Assembly: GCF_900104145.1 (NCBI RefSeq) | Contig: NZ_FNLB01000006.1 | Coordinates: 331,001 to 395,000 of the forward strand | Origin: Pseudovibrio sp. Tun.PSC04-5.I4 | Lineage (GTDB): Bacteria > Pseudomonadota > Alphaproteobacteria > Rhizobiales > Stappiaceae | Direction of reading: 5' to 3' | DNA: 64,000 nucleotides | In this document: piece by piece, positions 9,232 through 16,777 of the stretch | How positions within the stretch are numbered: position 1 is the first letter of the stretch | Layout: the number at the start of each line of letters is the position of its first letter | The notes under the pieces: model-generated | What the model was told of the DNA's origin: nothing | The model's database searches: none | What the model saw: only the letters and a program-made list of their open reading frames with translations | Made by a program: the position numbers and the translations under genes

Positions 9232-10062
9232 TTAGTGAGCCATCAAGACTGGGATAGTCATGGAATGCAGAATGTCGCGTGTCGCCCCACCAATGAGGTA
9301 TTCACGGATTCGGCTGTGGCCGTAACCACCCATAACCAGCAGGTCAGTGCCGTTTTCTGAAACGTAGTTCAGAAGTGCATCACCCACACTAATTGGCGGA
9401 TTGTTGATCACATCAACATTGATTTCCAGATCATGACGAGCGAGATAGGTCGCAATATCTGATCCCGGCTCCCCTTCAAGTGGAAGACCTTTGTTAATGA
9501 TCAAGATGGTGACGTGGTCAGCCATTTCCAGAATTGGAAGGGCTGCATGCACTGCGCGTGCTGCTGTTGCACTGCCATCCCATGCCACAACAACTTTGCT
9601 AGGCTTGAAATCACCTTTGGAGATAAACGGCACAATCAGGGTCGGAACACCGGATTCGAACAGCAGACCTTCAATCAGCATTTCGCGCATTGGCTCTGGT
9701 GCTTCTGGATTGTCCTGCCCAATAACAGCCATATCGCTCAACCGGCAATGACCCATAATGGTCTCAATGTTACCACCGGTGATAATTTCTTCGATGCGGG
9801 TCTCTGTAGAGATGCCCGCCATCTCAGCGTACCCTCTAAATTTCTCTACGGAAGATTTTGCAGCATCAATTGCTTGATTTTTAGCAACCTGCAAATAATC
9901 AGTTGGCATTGGCGCAGCCAGAAAACCCGGTACGATTGGTTCAAATGCCAGCGCAAGCCCCGTTGCATGCGCTCCAGCCTGACGTGCTAATTCAACAGCT
10001 ACTTTAGAGGCTGTCTGATCGCCGTTCAGATCGGTAAGTGTAAGAATGTCCTTGATTGCCAT
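9232..10062 (-). CDS. Tandem universal stress protein (two UspA domains)
   Basis: 276 residues: two Usp folds in tandem. The C-terminal copy keeps the ATP-binding signature MGGYGHSRIREYLIGG (G-x2-G-x9-G type), and the N-terminal copy has lost it (LSDMAVIGQ at the equivalent place). Cytoplasmic and presumably ATP-binding. AAGGAG lies eight bases before the ATG. An FNR box with an ideally placed -10 lies upstream (10120-10161), suggesting induction at low oxygen, as known for several alphaproteobacterial usp genes. Confidence 0.9.
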   Translation of the reverse strand: MAIKDILTLTDLNGDQTASKVAVELARQAGAHATGLALAFEPIVPGFLAAPMPTDYLQVAKNQAIDAAKSSVEKFRGYAEMAGISTETRIEEIITGGNIETIMGHCRLSDMAVIGQDNPEAPEPMREMLIEGLLFESGVPTLIVPFISKGDFKPSKVVVAWDGSATAARAVHAALPILEMADHVTILIINKGLPLEGEPGSDIATYLARHDLEINVDVINNPPISVGDALLNYVSENGTDLLVMGGYGHSRIREYLIGGATRDILHSMTIPVLMAH

Positions 10063-10510
10063 TAGCGTATCTCCTTGCCCTCTATATCTTAGCGGTATGG
10101 GAGGGTGTCCCTCGCAGAAATATTAGGTCAGCATTTCAGTTGCTGCTTTGATCCTTGTCAACCTCAACCATAGGGATAAGGTTTTGAAAAATAATGCGGT
10201 TTCACTAATATTATAAGTAGCGCGTGCAAAATACCCTAGTTTCCATTTTTAGAGGTATACTTAAGGTCTTTATACTTTAGGCAAAGAAAAAATGACTGGC
10301 CGAGTAAGAAGCCAATTTTTTCTACATCTGCCTCCCGAAGGGTTCTTTAACTTTAATGACCCACGGGGCATGTGAATAGTTATTAAACCTTCGAACTACT
10401 CGGGTTTATTGCTGAGGGAATTGTGATATTTCTTAGGTGAAGTGGAAGCTTTGGGAGGGGCCGAACCTACATTCTTGAAGGGACGGCTGCAAAAATTTGG
10501 GAGTTTATAA
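10063..10510. other. Intergenic region between usp and TRAP operon
   Basis: Divergent spacer of about 450 bases. The left third holds the FNR-type promoter of the usp gene. The rest must carry the promoter of the TRAP operon. I see no further gene, strong hairpin or repeat in it. Confidence 0.5.
10120..10161 (-). promoter_or_regulatory. Class II FNR/FixK-type promoter for the usp gene
   Basis: On the minus strand TTGACAAGGATCAA (10148-10161) matches TTGA(T/C)-N4-(A/G)TCAA. A TAATAT hexamer at 10120-10125 falls exactly at -12 to -7 if the box is centred at -41.5, giving a start near 10113, about 50 bases before the ATG. The fit of box, spacing and -10 is what a class II FNR/FixK promoter should look like. 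Confidence 0.65.
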
Positions 10511-11530
10511 ATGAATAATCTTAAGGTAGCGACGGTAGCGCTTGCTGCAACCATGGGCTCGGCGTTTGTCGGTGAAGCTCTGGCTGCAGATGTCACCTGG
10601 AATGTTTCACTCTGGGGTAAACGTCGTGCATTTACTGAGCATGTTGAAAAGCTTTCTGAAGAAGTTGCAGCACGCACAAACGGCAAGTTTGACATCAAGC
10701 TGCATTACGGCGGAGCGCTCTCCAAATCCCGCGAAAACCTTGATGGTATTGCGATTGGTGCATTTGAGATGGCGCAGTTCTGTGCCTCTTACCATGCAGA
10801 CAAAAACCCGACTCTGACCACTACAGACCTGCCATTCCTCGGCGTGCCAGATCTGGAAACTCAGGTTAAAGTTGATTTTGCTCTCTACAACCACCCGGCT
10901 GTTCAGAAGGATCTGGCACGTTGGAGTGCAAAGCTGCTGATGCCATCACCAATGCCGCAGTACAATCTGGTGGGTAAGGGCGCCGCTCCTGTAAGTCTGT
11001 CAGACTTTGAGGGTATGCGTGTTCGTGCACTTGGTGGTGTTGGCAACGCAATGAAAACCATTGGCGCTGTTCCAACATCAGTGACCGCATCAGAAGCGTA
11101 TCAGGCGATTGATTCTGGCACAGTACAAGCTGTTGCGTTCGCACCGCATGCGCACCTGTCGTACAAAACAATTGAAGCTGGGAACTGGTGGACCAACAAC
11201 CTGAACCCAGGCACCGTGAGCTGCCCAGTTGTGGTCAACATAGATGCCTACGAGATGTTGCCTGCTGACTTCAAAAAAGCTCTGGACGAAAGCGTACAGC
11301 CAGCTGTTCAGCATTACCTGGAGACCTACGCAAAGGTCTACGACAAATTCTACCCGGCACTTGAAGCAAACGGCGTAAAGCAGATTTCCTTCTCAGCTGA
11401 AGAACTGGCAGACTTTAAAGCGGTTGCTGGTAAGCCCATCTGGGACAAGTGGGTTGAAGACATGTCTTCTAAAGGCCTTCCTGCTGCAGATCTTCTGGCT
11501 CTGGTTCAAAATACGATTGCTGGCAAGTAA
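10511..11530 (+). CDS. TRAP transporter substrate-binding protein (DctP family)
   Basis: 339 residues with a Sec signal peptide (about 1-25, ending EALA). The mature protein is a DctP-type periplasmic receptor, with an RVRALGG segment where the family binds the carboxylate with a conserved Arg, and a P-T-S-V-T-A-S-E-A-Y-Q-A-I-D-x-G-T stretch typical of the family. First gene of a three-gene TRAP operon. The ligand is an organic acid but cannot be named from sequence. A GC-rich hairpin after the stop probably sets the excess of receptor over permease. Confidence 0.92.
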   Translation: MNNLKVATVALAATMGSAFVGEALAADVTWNVSLWGKRRAFTEHVEKLSEEVAARTNGKFDIKLHYGGALSKSRENLDGIAIGAFEMAQFCASYHADKNPTLTTTDLPFLGVPDLETQVKVDFALYNHPAVQKDLARWSAKLLMPSPMPQYNLVGKGAAPVSLSDFEGMRVRALGGVGNAMKTIGAVPTSVTASEAYQAIDSGTVQAVAFAPHAHLSYKTIEAGNWWTNNLNPGTVSCPVVVNIDAYEMLPADFKKALDESVQPAVQHYLETYAKVYDKFYPALEANGVKQISFSAEELADFKAVAGKPIWDKWVEDMSSKGLPAADLLALVQNTIAGK

Positions 11531-11541
11531 TTGCTCATAAA

Positions 11542-11565
11542 GGGCGCATCCTGTTTGGGTGCGCC
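11542..11565 (+). terminator. Intra-operon hairpin after TRAP receptor
   Basis: GGCGCATCC pairs with GGGTGCGCC (one G-U pair) across a short loop, followed by a weak T-rich run. It lies 12 bases after the receptor stop and 100 bases before the small permease, the usual place for an attenuator in binding-protein operons. Confidence 0.6.
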
Positions 11566-11666
11566 TTCTTCCCGGAAAGTTACCGCCACCGGTCCATTTG
11601 TTTTTCGCGGACCTGCTGATTGTTTAAGAGCAGGGCTCAACATTCCTCATTATTCGGGCTGGAAAC

Positions 11667-12338
11667 ATGTCCAATACAAAAAGCTCCGCGTATCCGCCAG
11701 CAGATATGACCTATCTCCGCTTCAATGGTGCGCTGGGAAAAATAGAGAATCTCTTCAACCTGATCGCCGCAACATCCATTCTTGTGCTGATGTTAATGGC
11801 GGTGGTTCAGGTCATTGGGCGTAATTTGTTCAACCAACCTGTTCCCGGGTTTATTGATATTACCGAACAAGCTATGGCGGTTTTTGCCTTTATGGGTATT
11901 GCCTATTGTCAACGTGTTGGCGGTCACATCCGTATGGAACTTGTTATCGGCGTGTTCAAAGGCCGTTCACAATGGATTTCCGAGTTCCTCGGAGTGCTGA
12001 TCATTCTAGTGGTTGTCTCCGTCCTTGCTTACGGGTCTTTCGTTCACTTCTCCCGATCATGGAACCTTGGCGACAGCACAATTGATATCGGACTGGCAAC
12101 ATGGCCCTCCAAAATCGTTGTTCCAGTTGCTCTGTCTCTCCTTTGGTTGCGTCTCGTACTTCAGCTCTTCGGGTATGCGAGGTTGATCGTCAATCCGTCT
12201 GCATCCGTTCTGGACTTGCCGCATGTGATGGACGCTGCCGAACACGCGAAAGCCGAAATTGAAGAAACCTTCCATTCCGCTGAAAATGAGGCTGAAAAAA
12301 CTGCAATGGCTACACCAGTTCATGGAGGTGCATCATGA
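11667..12338 (+). CDS. TRAP transporter small permease (DctQ family)
   Basis: 223 residues with four predicted membrane segments (roughly 33-55, 70-90, 110-135, 150-170) and a GRNLFNQPVPGFIDI-type DctQ signature near residue 50. It has a C-terminal soluble tail rich in Ala/Glu of about 40 residues that is longer than in most DctQ proteins. The stop overlaps the start of the large permease gene by ATGA. An ATG at 11706 is an alternative start. Confidence 0.88.
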   Translation: MSNTKSSAYPPADMTYLRFNGALGKIENLFNLIAATSILVLMLMAVVQVIGRNLFNQPVPGFIDITEQAMAVFAFMGIAYCQRVGGHIRMELVIGVFKGRSQWISEFLGVLIILVVVSVLAYGSFVHFSRSWNLGDSTIDIGLATWPSKIVVPVALSLLWLRLVLQLFGYARLIVNPSASVLDLPHVMDAAEHAKAEIEETFHSAENEAEKTAMATPVHGGAS

Positions 12339-13702
12339 CCCCGTTTGAAGTTGGTTTACTCATGACTGGTGTCTTGCTGCTGCTGGTTGTAATTGGTGTC
12401 CGTGTTGCATTTGCTGCCGCCTTCGTAGGCATAACCGGCATGATCATCCTGTTCTCAATGCGCATGGGATTTGAACGCGGACTGCTCGTCGCCATCAAAA
12501 TGGCCGGCACGATCCCGCATTCCAAATCCGTCACCTATTCTCTGTCGGTACTACCCACATTCATCCTCATCGGCTTCCTTGCCTATTATGCAGGCCTGAC
12601 CAAACAACTGTTTGAAGCGTCCAAACGCTGGCTTGGTTGGATGCCGGGTGGCCTTGCCATCGGCACAGTCTTTGCAACGGCAGGTTTTGCAGCCGTATCT
12701 GGCGCATCAACGGCAACTGCTGCTGTGTTTGCGCGCGTTGCAATTCCAGAGATGCTGGAAGCGGGCTATTCCAAACGTCTCGCCGCCGCTGTTGTGGCCG
12801 CAGGCGGAACGCTGGCCTCCCTTATTCCACCAAGCGCGATCCTTGTGATCTACGCAATTCTGGTGGAAGAGAGTGTTGGCAAATTGCTCATGGCAGGGTT
12901 CCTGCCGGGCGTTGTGTCGGTGTTGATCTACGCAGGGATCATCTACTTCATGGCTAGATGGCAAGGCGGTGCGCCTGCGCTTCCTCCGGCAACATGGGGC
13001 GAGCGGTTCGAGTCTATTCCCGGTACTTTGCCAATCGTCGGCGTGATCGTCATCATCTTCTGCAGCCTGTATTATGGCATCGCCACACCAACCGAAGCAG
13101 GTTCTCTGGGTGCCTTCGTGGTGCTGATCACTGCTATTTACAAAGGCATGCGCACCAAGCAGCTATTCCTCGCGCTGCATGAAACAGCAAAACTGACGGT
13201 GATGATCTTCACCCTCATCTGGGGTGTCTTGGTCTACGTTCGTTTCCTCGGGTATGCAGGGTTACCTGATGCGTTCCGTGAATTCATCGTGTCCTTGGAT
13301 TATCCGCCACTCATGATCGTAGTCTGCATCCTGCTGGGTTACGCAGTGCTTGGCATGTTCATGGACGCCATCGGCATGTTGGTACTCACCCTTCCGGTGG
13401 TCTTCCCTGCAATCATGGCACTGAACGGTGGGCTGGAAGTTGCAGCAGTGGACAGCACCCTCGGCATGTCCGGCGCAGCCTGTGCAATCTGGTTTGGGAT
13501 TATCGTGGTGAAAATGGCAGAGCTCTGCCTGATAACGCCGCCCATTGGATTGAACTGCTTCGTGGTGTCTGGTGTTCGCCCTGATATCCCGGTGCAGGAA
13601 GTTTTCCGCGGCTGTACCCCATTCTTCATTGCAGACGTGCTGACAGTAGGCGTGCTTGTTGCCTTCCCGGCAATCATCACCTTCCTGCCATCACTGATGT
13701 AA
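12335..13702 (+). CDS. TRAP transporter large permease (DctM family)
   Basis: 455 residues and about 12 hydrophobic segments, forming the Na+-driven translocating subunit of the TRAP system. Typical DctM landmarks are the G-x-A-x-V-S-G-A-S-T-A-T-A-A segment, the A-x-x-A-x-G-G-T-L-A-S-L-I-P-P-S loop, a P-T-E-A-G-S-L-G motif and a C-terminal T-P-P-I-G-L-N-C-F stretch. Translationally coupled to the small permease and followed by a strong terminator. Confidence 0.93.
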   Translation: MTPFEVGLLMTGVLLLLVVIGVRVAFAAAFVGITGMIILFSMRMGFERGLLVAIKMAGTIPHSKSVTYSLSVLPTFILIGFLAYYAGLTKQLFEASKRWLGWMPGGLAIGTVFATAGFAAVSGASTATAAVFARVAIPEMLEAGYSKRLAAAVVAAGGTLASLIPPSAILVIYAILVEESVGKLLMAGFLPGVVSVLIYAGIIYFMARWQGGAPALPPATWGERFESIPGTLPIVGVIVIIFCSLYYGIATPTEAGSLGAFVVLITAIYKGMRTKQLFLALHETAKLTVMIFTLIWGVLVYVRFLGYAGLPDAFREFIVSLDYPPLMIVVCILLGYAVLGMFMDAIGMLVLTLPVVFPAIMALNGGLEVAAVDSTLGMSGAACAIWFGIIVVKMAELCLITPPIGLNCFVVSGVRPDIPVQEVFRGCTPFFIADVLTVGVLVAFPAIITFLPSLM

Positions 13703-13729
13703 TTGGCGACACAACACGCATTATGAAGA

Positions 13730-13756
13730 AGCCCCGGCAAACGCTGGGGCTTTTTT
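13730..13756 (+). terminator. Rho-independent terminator of TRAP operon
   Basis: AGCCCCGGC pairs with GCTGGGGCT across AAAC, followed by six T residues; 27 bases after the large permease stop. Confidence 0.9.
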
Positions 13757-13887
13757 GTAATCCAACAACTTGGCAATGACCGAGAAAAGATACCTAAAGA
13801 ATTCGAGTTGGTGACTTCATACAGGAGGCTCTAACATCAACGCATCCACCTTCTTTGCAAAGCAGCAGCGTGTGCCAGTCCACGCAA

Positions 13888-14017
13888 TCGGAGAGGTTAG
13901 GCACTCCGATAGAAGCAAAGCCTAGTTAAAGGAGGTGGTAGTTAGGTGAGATTGAAATTATCTTTCAATATAGAAAAGACCCGGAAGCGACTGGTCATCA
14001 AACTCCGGGCCCTTTTT
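13888..14017 (+). ncRNA. Candidate small RNA with own terminator
   Basis: Three consecutive stems: ATCGGAG/CTCCGAT (13888-13911), ATTGAAA/TTTCAAT (13951-13969), and CCCGGA/TCCGGG (13980-14009), followed by CCC and five T residues. A single-stranded AAAGGAGG between stems 1 and 2 could be a ribosome site or a target-pairing region. The layout is like alphaproteobacterial trans-acting sRNAs, but I cannot assign a family. Confidence 0.4.
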
Positions 14018-14029
14018 AGGATAGCCTAA
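13946..14029 (+). CDS. Possible 27-residue basic small protein
   Basis: A GTG start 10 bases after AAAGGAGG opens a frame of 27 codons ending at TAA. The predicted peptide is very basic and amphipathic, beginning MRLKLSFNIEKTRKRL. The hairpins and terminator-like stem of the candidate sRNA lie inside this frame, so either the transcript is non-coding or it is a short mRNA. Weakly supported. Confidence 0.2.
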   Translation: MRLKLSFNIEKTRKRLVIKLRALFRIA

Positions 14030-14034
14030 TGCGA

Positions 14035-14062
14035 GAGAAAGGGGGCGAAAGCTCCCTTTCTC
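14035..14062 (-). terminator. Hairpin downstream of xseA
   Basis: GAGAAAGGGGGC pairs with GCTCCCTTTCTC across a GAAA tetraloop (one G-T mismatch-type pair). It lies about 110 bases beyond the xseA stop. The T-tract is poor, so the role as terminator is likely but not certain. Confidence 0.5.
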
Positions 14063-14170
14063 ACATCGCAATATAGTCCTGATCTCTAAACACTTCAAGA
14101 ATGCACTCCTCACCAGAGGAATCACGCTGGCAACTACTGCGAGACTACAGCCAAGCTCATAAGCATCACC

Positions 14171-15715
14171 TTAAAACAAACTTCCCTGATTGCCGGGATC
14201 TGCCACTGGCTTTTTCTTGCGGACTGGCTTTGCGGCTTGTTTGGCTTTTGCGTGCGCTACATGTTCATCCAATGAGGTGGTAGCGTCGCCAACTTCAACA
14301 GCGCCCGGTTGAACAATAGCAGTCTCAGCCCTTACCTTAGGAACAACCGGAGCAGGAGCAGCAGTAACGCCGCCGCCATCTGCAACCGCGCCCACAACAC
14401 CGCCGCGCATTTCTAACGTCAAGGCTTGTCCAGCTTGCACCGCTTGTGCATTGGCAACAGGCAGCCCATCACTATCCCGCACCACCGTATAGCCGCGCTC
14501 AATCACCCGCTCATAGCTCAGCGAACTCAGCAGTCCTGCAGAGTTGTTAAGCCGCAAACGGTGGCGATGCATTTGGTTGAGGAAGGCTTGGCTTGCCCGC
14601 CCTGTCAAAACGCCAAGGCGCTCACGCCCCTGACTGACTTGCCGTTGCAACATCGTAGGCCGTAAGCCAGAAGAGGCAGCCGTCAGTGTGTTCCGGTGAA
14701 TTTGCGTGCTGACTTGCAGCCCACGTTCCAACCGTCCCGCCACCATATCAAATCGTTGACGAGGCAGAGCGAGAAGCTCACGCGCGGCTGGCAGAGCAGC
14801 ACTTGCAGCGCGCAATTCTGTCCGGCGTGTTTGCACCAATCGCAACAGGCCAGTGCGTAACCGGCGGGAAAGATCATCTGTGACAGCGGCCAGCTCTGCT
14901 TTCACTGGAACAGCAAACTCAGCAGCACCCGTTGGTGTCGGTGCGCGTAAATCGGCTGCCAGATCCAGCAGGGACCAGTCAGTCTCATGGCCAACGGCAG
15001 AGATCAGCGGAATATCAGAGGCCGCAGCAGCCCGAACCACTTCTTCCTCGTTAAACCCCCAAAGGTCCTCAACAGAACCCCCACCGCGTGCAACGATAAT
15101 AACGTCAGGGCGTGGAATAGCCCCGCCTCGCTCCAAAGCGTTGAAACCGCGAATACCAGCGGACACTTCAGCGCCGCAGGACCCGCCCTGTACGCGAACC
15201 GGCCATACCAGAACATGCAAAGGGAAACGGTCCGTGATGCGGTGCAAAATATCGCGGATAACAGCGCCGGTTGGTGAAGTTACAACGCCAACCACCATGG
15301 GCATACGCGGGATTGGACGCTTGCGCTCTTCGGCAAACAGCCCTTCAGCACTCAGCTTCTTTTTACGCTCTTCCAAAAGCGCCATGAGGGCACCAGCGCC
15401 AGCTGGTTCCATGGCATCAATGACCATCTGGTATTTAGATTGTCCGGGGAAGGTGGTGATTTTACCCGTTGCAATAACCTCAAGGCCTTGTTCTGGCTGA
15501 ACTTTAAGCCGCACAGCATTGCCCTTCCAGATAATGCCGGAAAGAACAGCCCGTTCATCTTTAAGGTCCAGATAAATATGACCGGAAGCCGGGCGGCTGA
15601 TGCGCCCCAGTTCACCGCGGACGCGCACATAGTCAAAGCTGTCTTCCATAGTGCGTTTGATGGCACCGGAAAGCTCGGAAACGGTGAGTTCAACCAGATT
15701 GGATTTATCGGACAA
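14171..15715 (-). CDS. xseA: Exodeoxyribonuclease VII large subunit
   Basis: 514 residues. The N-terminal OB fold starts VSELSGAIKRT and contains the G-x-I-S-R-x-x-S-G-H-I-Y-L-D-L-K-type segment. The catalytic domain carries VVTSPTGAVIRDI and later ARGGGSVEDL, then a long helical region and a C-terminal Ala/Pro/Lys-rich tail. With XseB (not in the window) it degrades single-stranded DNA in both directions. The start codon is TTG at 15715, preceded by AAGAGAG, and the N-terminus fits family members. Later in-frame ATGs would delete the OB fold. Confidence 0.95.
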   Translation of the reverse strand: MSDKSNLVELTVSELSGAIKRTMEDSFDYVRVRGELGRISRPASGHIYLDLKDERAVLSGIIWKGNAVRLKVQPEQGLEVIATGKITTFPGQSKYQMVIDAMEPAGAGALMALLEERKKKLSAEGLFAEERKRPIPRMPMVVGVVTSPTGAVIRDILHRITDRFPLHVLVWPVRVQGGSCGAEVSAGIRGFNALERGGAIPRPDVIIVARGGGSVEDLWGFNEEEVVRAAAASDIPLISAVGHETDWSLLDLAADLRAPTPTGAAEFAVPVKAELAAVTDDLSRRLRTGLLRLVQTRRTELRAASAALPAARELLALPRQRFDMVAGRLERGLQVSTQIHRNTLTAASSGLRPTMLQRQVSQGRERLGVLTGRASQAFLNQMHRHRLRLNNSAGLLSSLSYERVIERGYTVVRDSDGLPVANAQAVQAGQALTLEMRGGVVGAVADGGGVTAAPAPVVPKVRAETAIVQPGAVEVGDATTSLDEHVAHAKAKQAAKPVRKKKPVADPGNQGSLF

Positions 15716-15750
15716 AGGGCAACTCTCTTAAGATCACTTTATGCGTAGTC

Positions 15751-15784
15751 CCGAAAAGCGCTTGACCTTTTCGGATAGGAATGC
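15751..15784. repeat. Interspersed CCGAAAAG...CGGATAGGA palindromic element, copy 1
   Basis: 34-base element beginning CCGAAAAG and ending TCGGATAGGAATGC. Its first part forms a stem CCGAAAAG/CTTTTCGG (15751-15774). A second copy with the same ends and spacer length is at 53626-53659 (about 24 of 34 positions identical). It resembles the CCGAAAAGTG...TTTTCGG extragenic palindromes common in Hyphomicrobiales genomes. Confidence 0.55.
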
Positions 15785-15989
15785 ACGCCAGAATAAGGGA
15801 TTAAAGCAGTTTGTTTAAGCCAGATGAAGGGACAAACGGCATCAATCCAGCTCTAACTTACAGCAGCTTGAGGCTGTTTAGGAGCGCTCGCAATCATTTT
15901 CCACGACTGCCATAAAAACCGCTCCCCAAATCTGCCGAAAAGCAGTAAACCCCCATGGAAAGCGGGCGCCTGCTTGAGTATGGTGCCGT

Positions 15990-16754
15990 ATGTCCACTCC
16001 ACAAAATGTAAGATCAGAATTTCGTATGCAGCGTCTTTTCATAAATAAGCCACTTAAAGCTGGATTGAAAATTCCAGCAGACCGAGCTCAGGCAAACTAC
16101 CTTCTCAACGTGCTTCGCATGACAGAAGGTGGGCTGGTCCTTGTGTTCAACGGTAAAGATGGAGAATGGCGAGCTCAGCTTTTCCCAACGGGCAGAAAAT
16201 CTTGTGCTCTGGTCGTAACCGAACAGGTTCGTAAACAAACAGAGCAATCCCAGCTGGACTACCTGTTTGCACCGCTGAAAGTCGCGCGTCTGGATTACAT
16301 GGTCCAAAAAGCCGTGGAGATGGGAGCAGGGCGTCTTCGTCCGGTTCTGACACAGCATACGCAAACCCCAAAGCTTAAGCTTGAACGTATGGAAGCCAAC
16401 ATTCTGGAAGCCTGCGAACAGTGCGGCATTCTTCATATCCCTGAGATTGAGGATGCCGTTAAGCTGACCAGCCTCCTGAATAACTGGGAGCAGAATGAGC
16501 AAGGCCGCACGTTGATCTTCTGTGATGAAGGCGAACACAGCCAGAACCCACTGGACGCTCTGGAAGGGCTGGAAAAAGGTCCTCTTGCCGTTCTCATCGG
16601 CCCCGAAGGCGGGTTTTCGGAGGAAGAACGGGCACTTCTGCGCTCAAAAGATTATGTACGGGCCATTCCACTTGGCCCCCGGATTCTAAGGGCGGATACC
16701 GCAGCGGTCGCTGCAATGGCTGTTGTTCAGGCAAAATTGGGAGATTGGTTCTAA
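15990..16754 (+). CDS. rsmE: 16S rRNA (uracil1498-N3)-methyltransferase
   Basis: 254 residues of the SPOUT class. The N-terminal PUA-like part includes RLFINKPL and ANYLLNVLRM. The C-terminal trefoil-knot AdoMet site reads IGPEGGFSEEE (about residues 200-210) and L-G-P-R-I-L-R-A-D-T-A (about 229-239), both diagnostic for RsmE. It methylates U1498 of 16S rRNA. An ATG at 16026 is an alternative start; the upstream ATG leaves a 12-residue leader often seen in alphaproteobacterial RsmE. Confidence 0.93.
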   Translation: MSTPQNVRSEFRMQRLFINKPLKAGLKIPADRAQANYLLNVLRMTEGGLVLVFNGKDGEWRAQLFPTGRKSCALVVTEQVRKQTEQSQLDYLFAPLKVARLDYMVQKAVEMGAGRLRPVLTQHTQTPKLKLERMEANILEACEQCGILHIPEIEDAVKLTSLLNNWEQNEQGRTLIFCDEGEHSQNPLDALEGLEKGPLAVLIGPEGGFSEEERALLRSKDYVRAIPLGPRILRADTAAVAAMAVVQAKLGDWF

Positions 16755-16777
16755 GTTACCTCCAAACGGAGGCCTAA

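Larger units (their letters stand above)
13703..14170. other. Gene-poor gap with several hairpins
   Basis: 468 bases between the TRAP operon and xseA. It contains the TRAP terminator, a chain of three perfect or near-perfect hairpins ending in a GC stem plus T-run (13888-14017), a short open frame inside that chain, and a hairpin beyond xseA (14035-14062). The rest is featureless. Confidence 0.5.
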
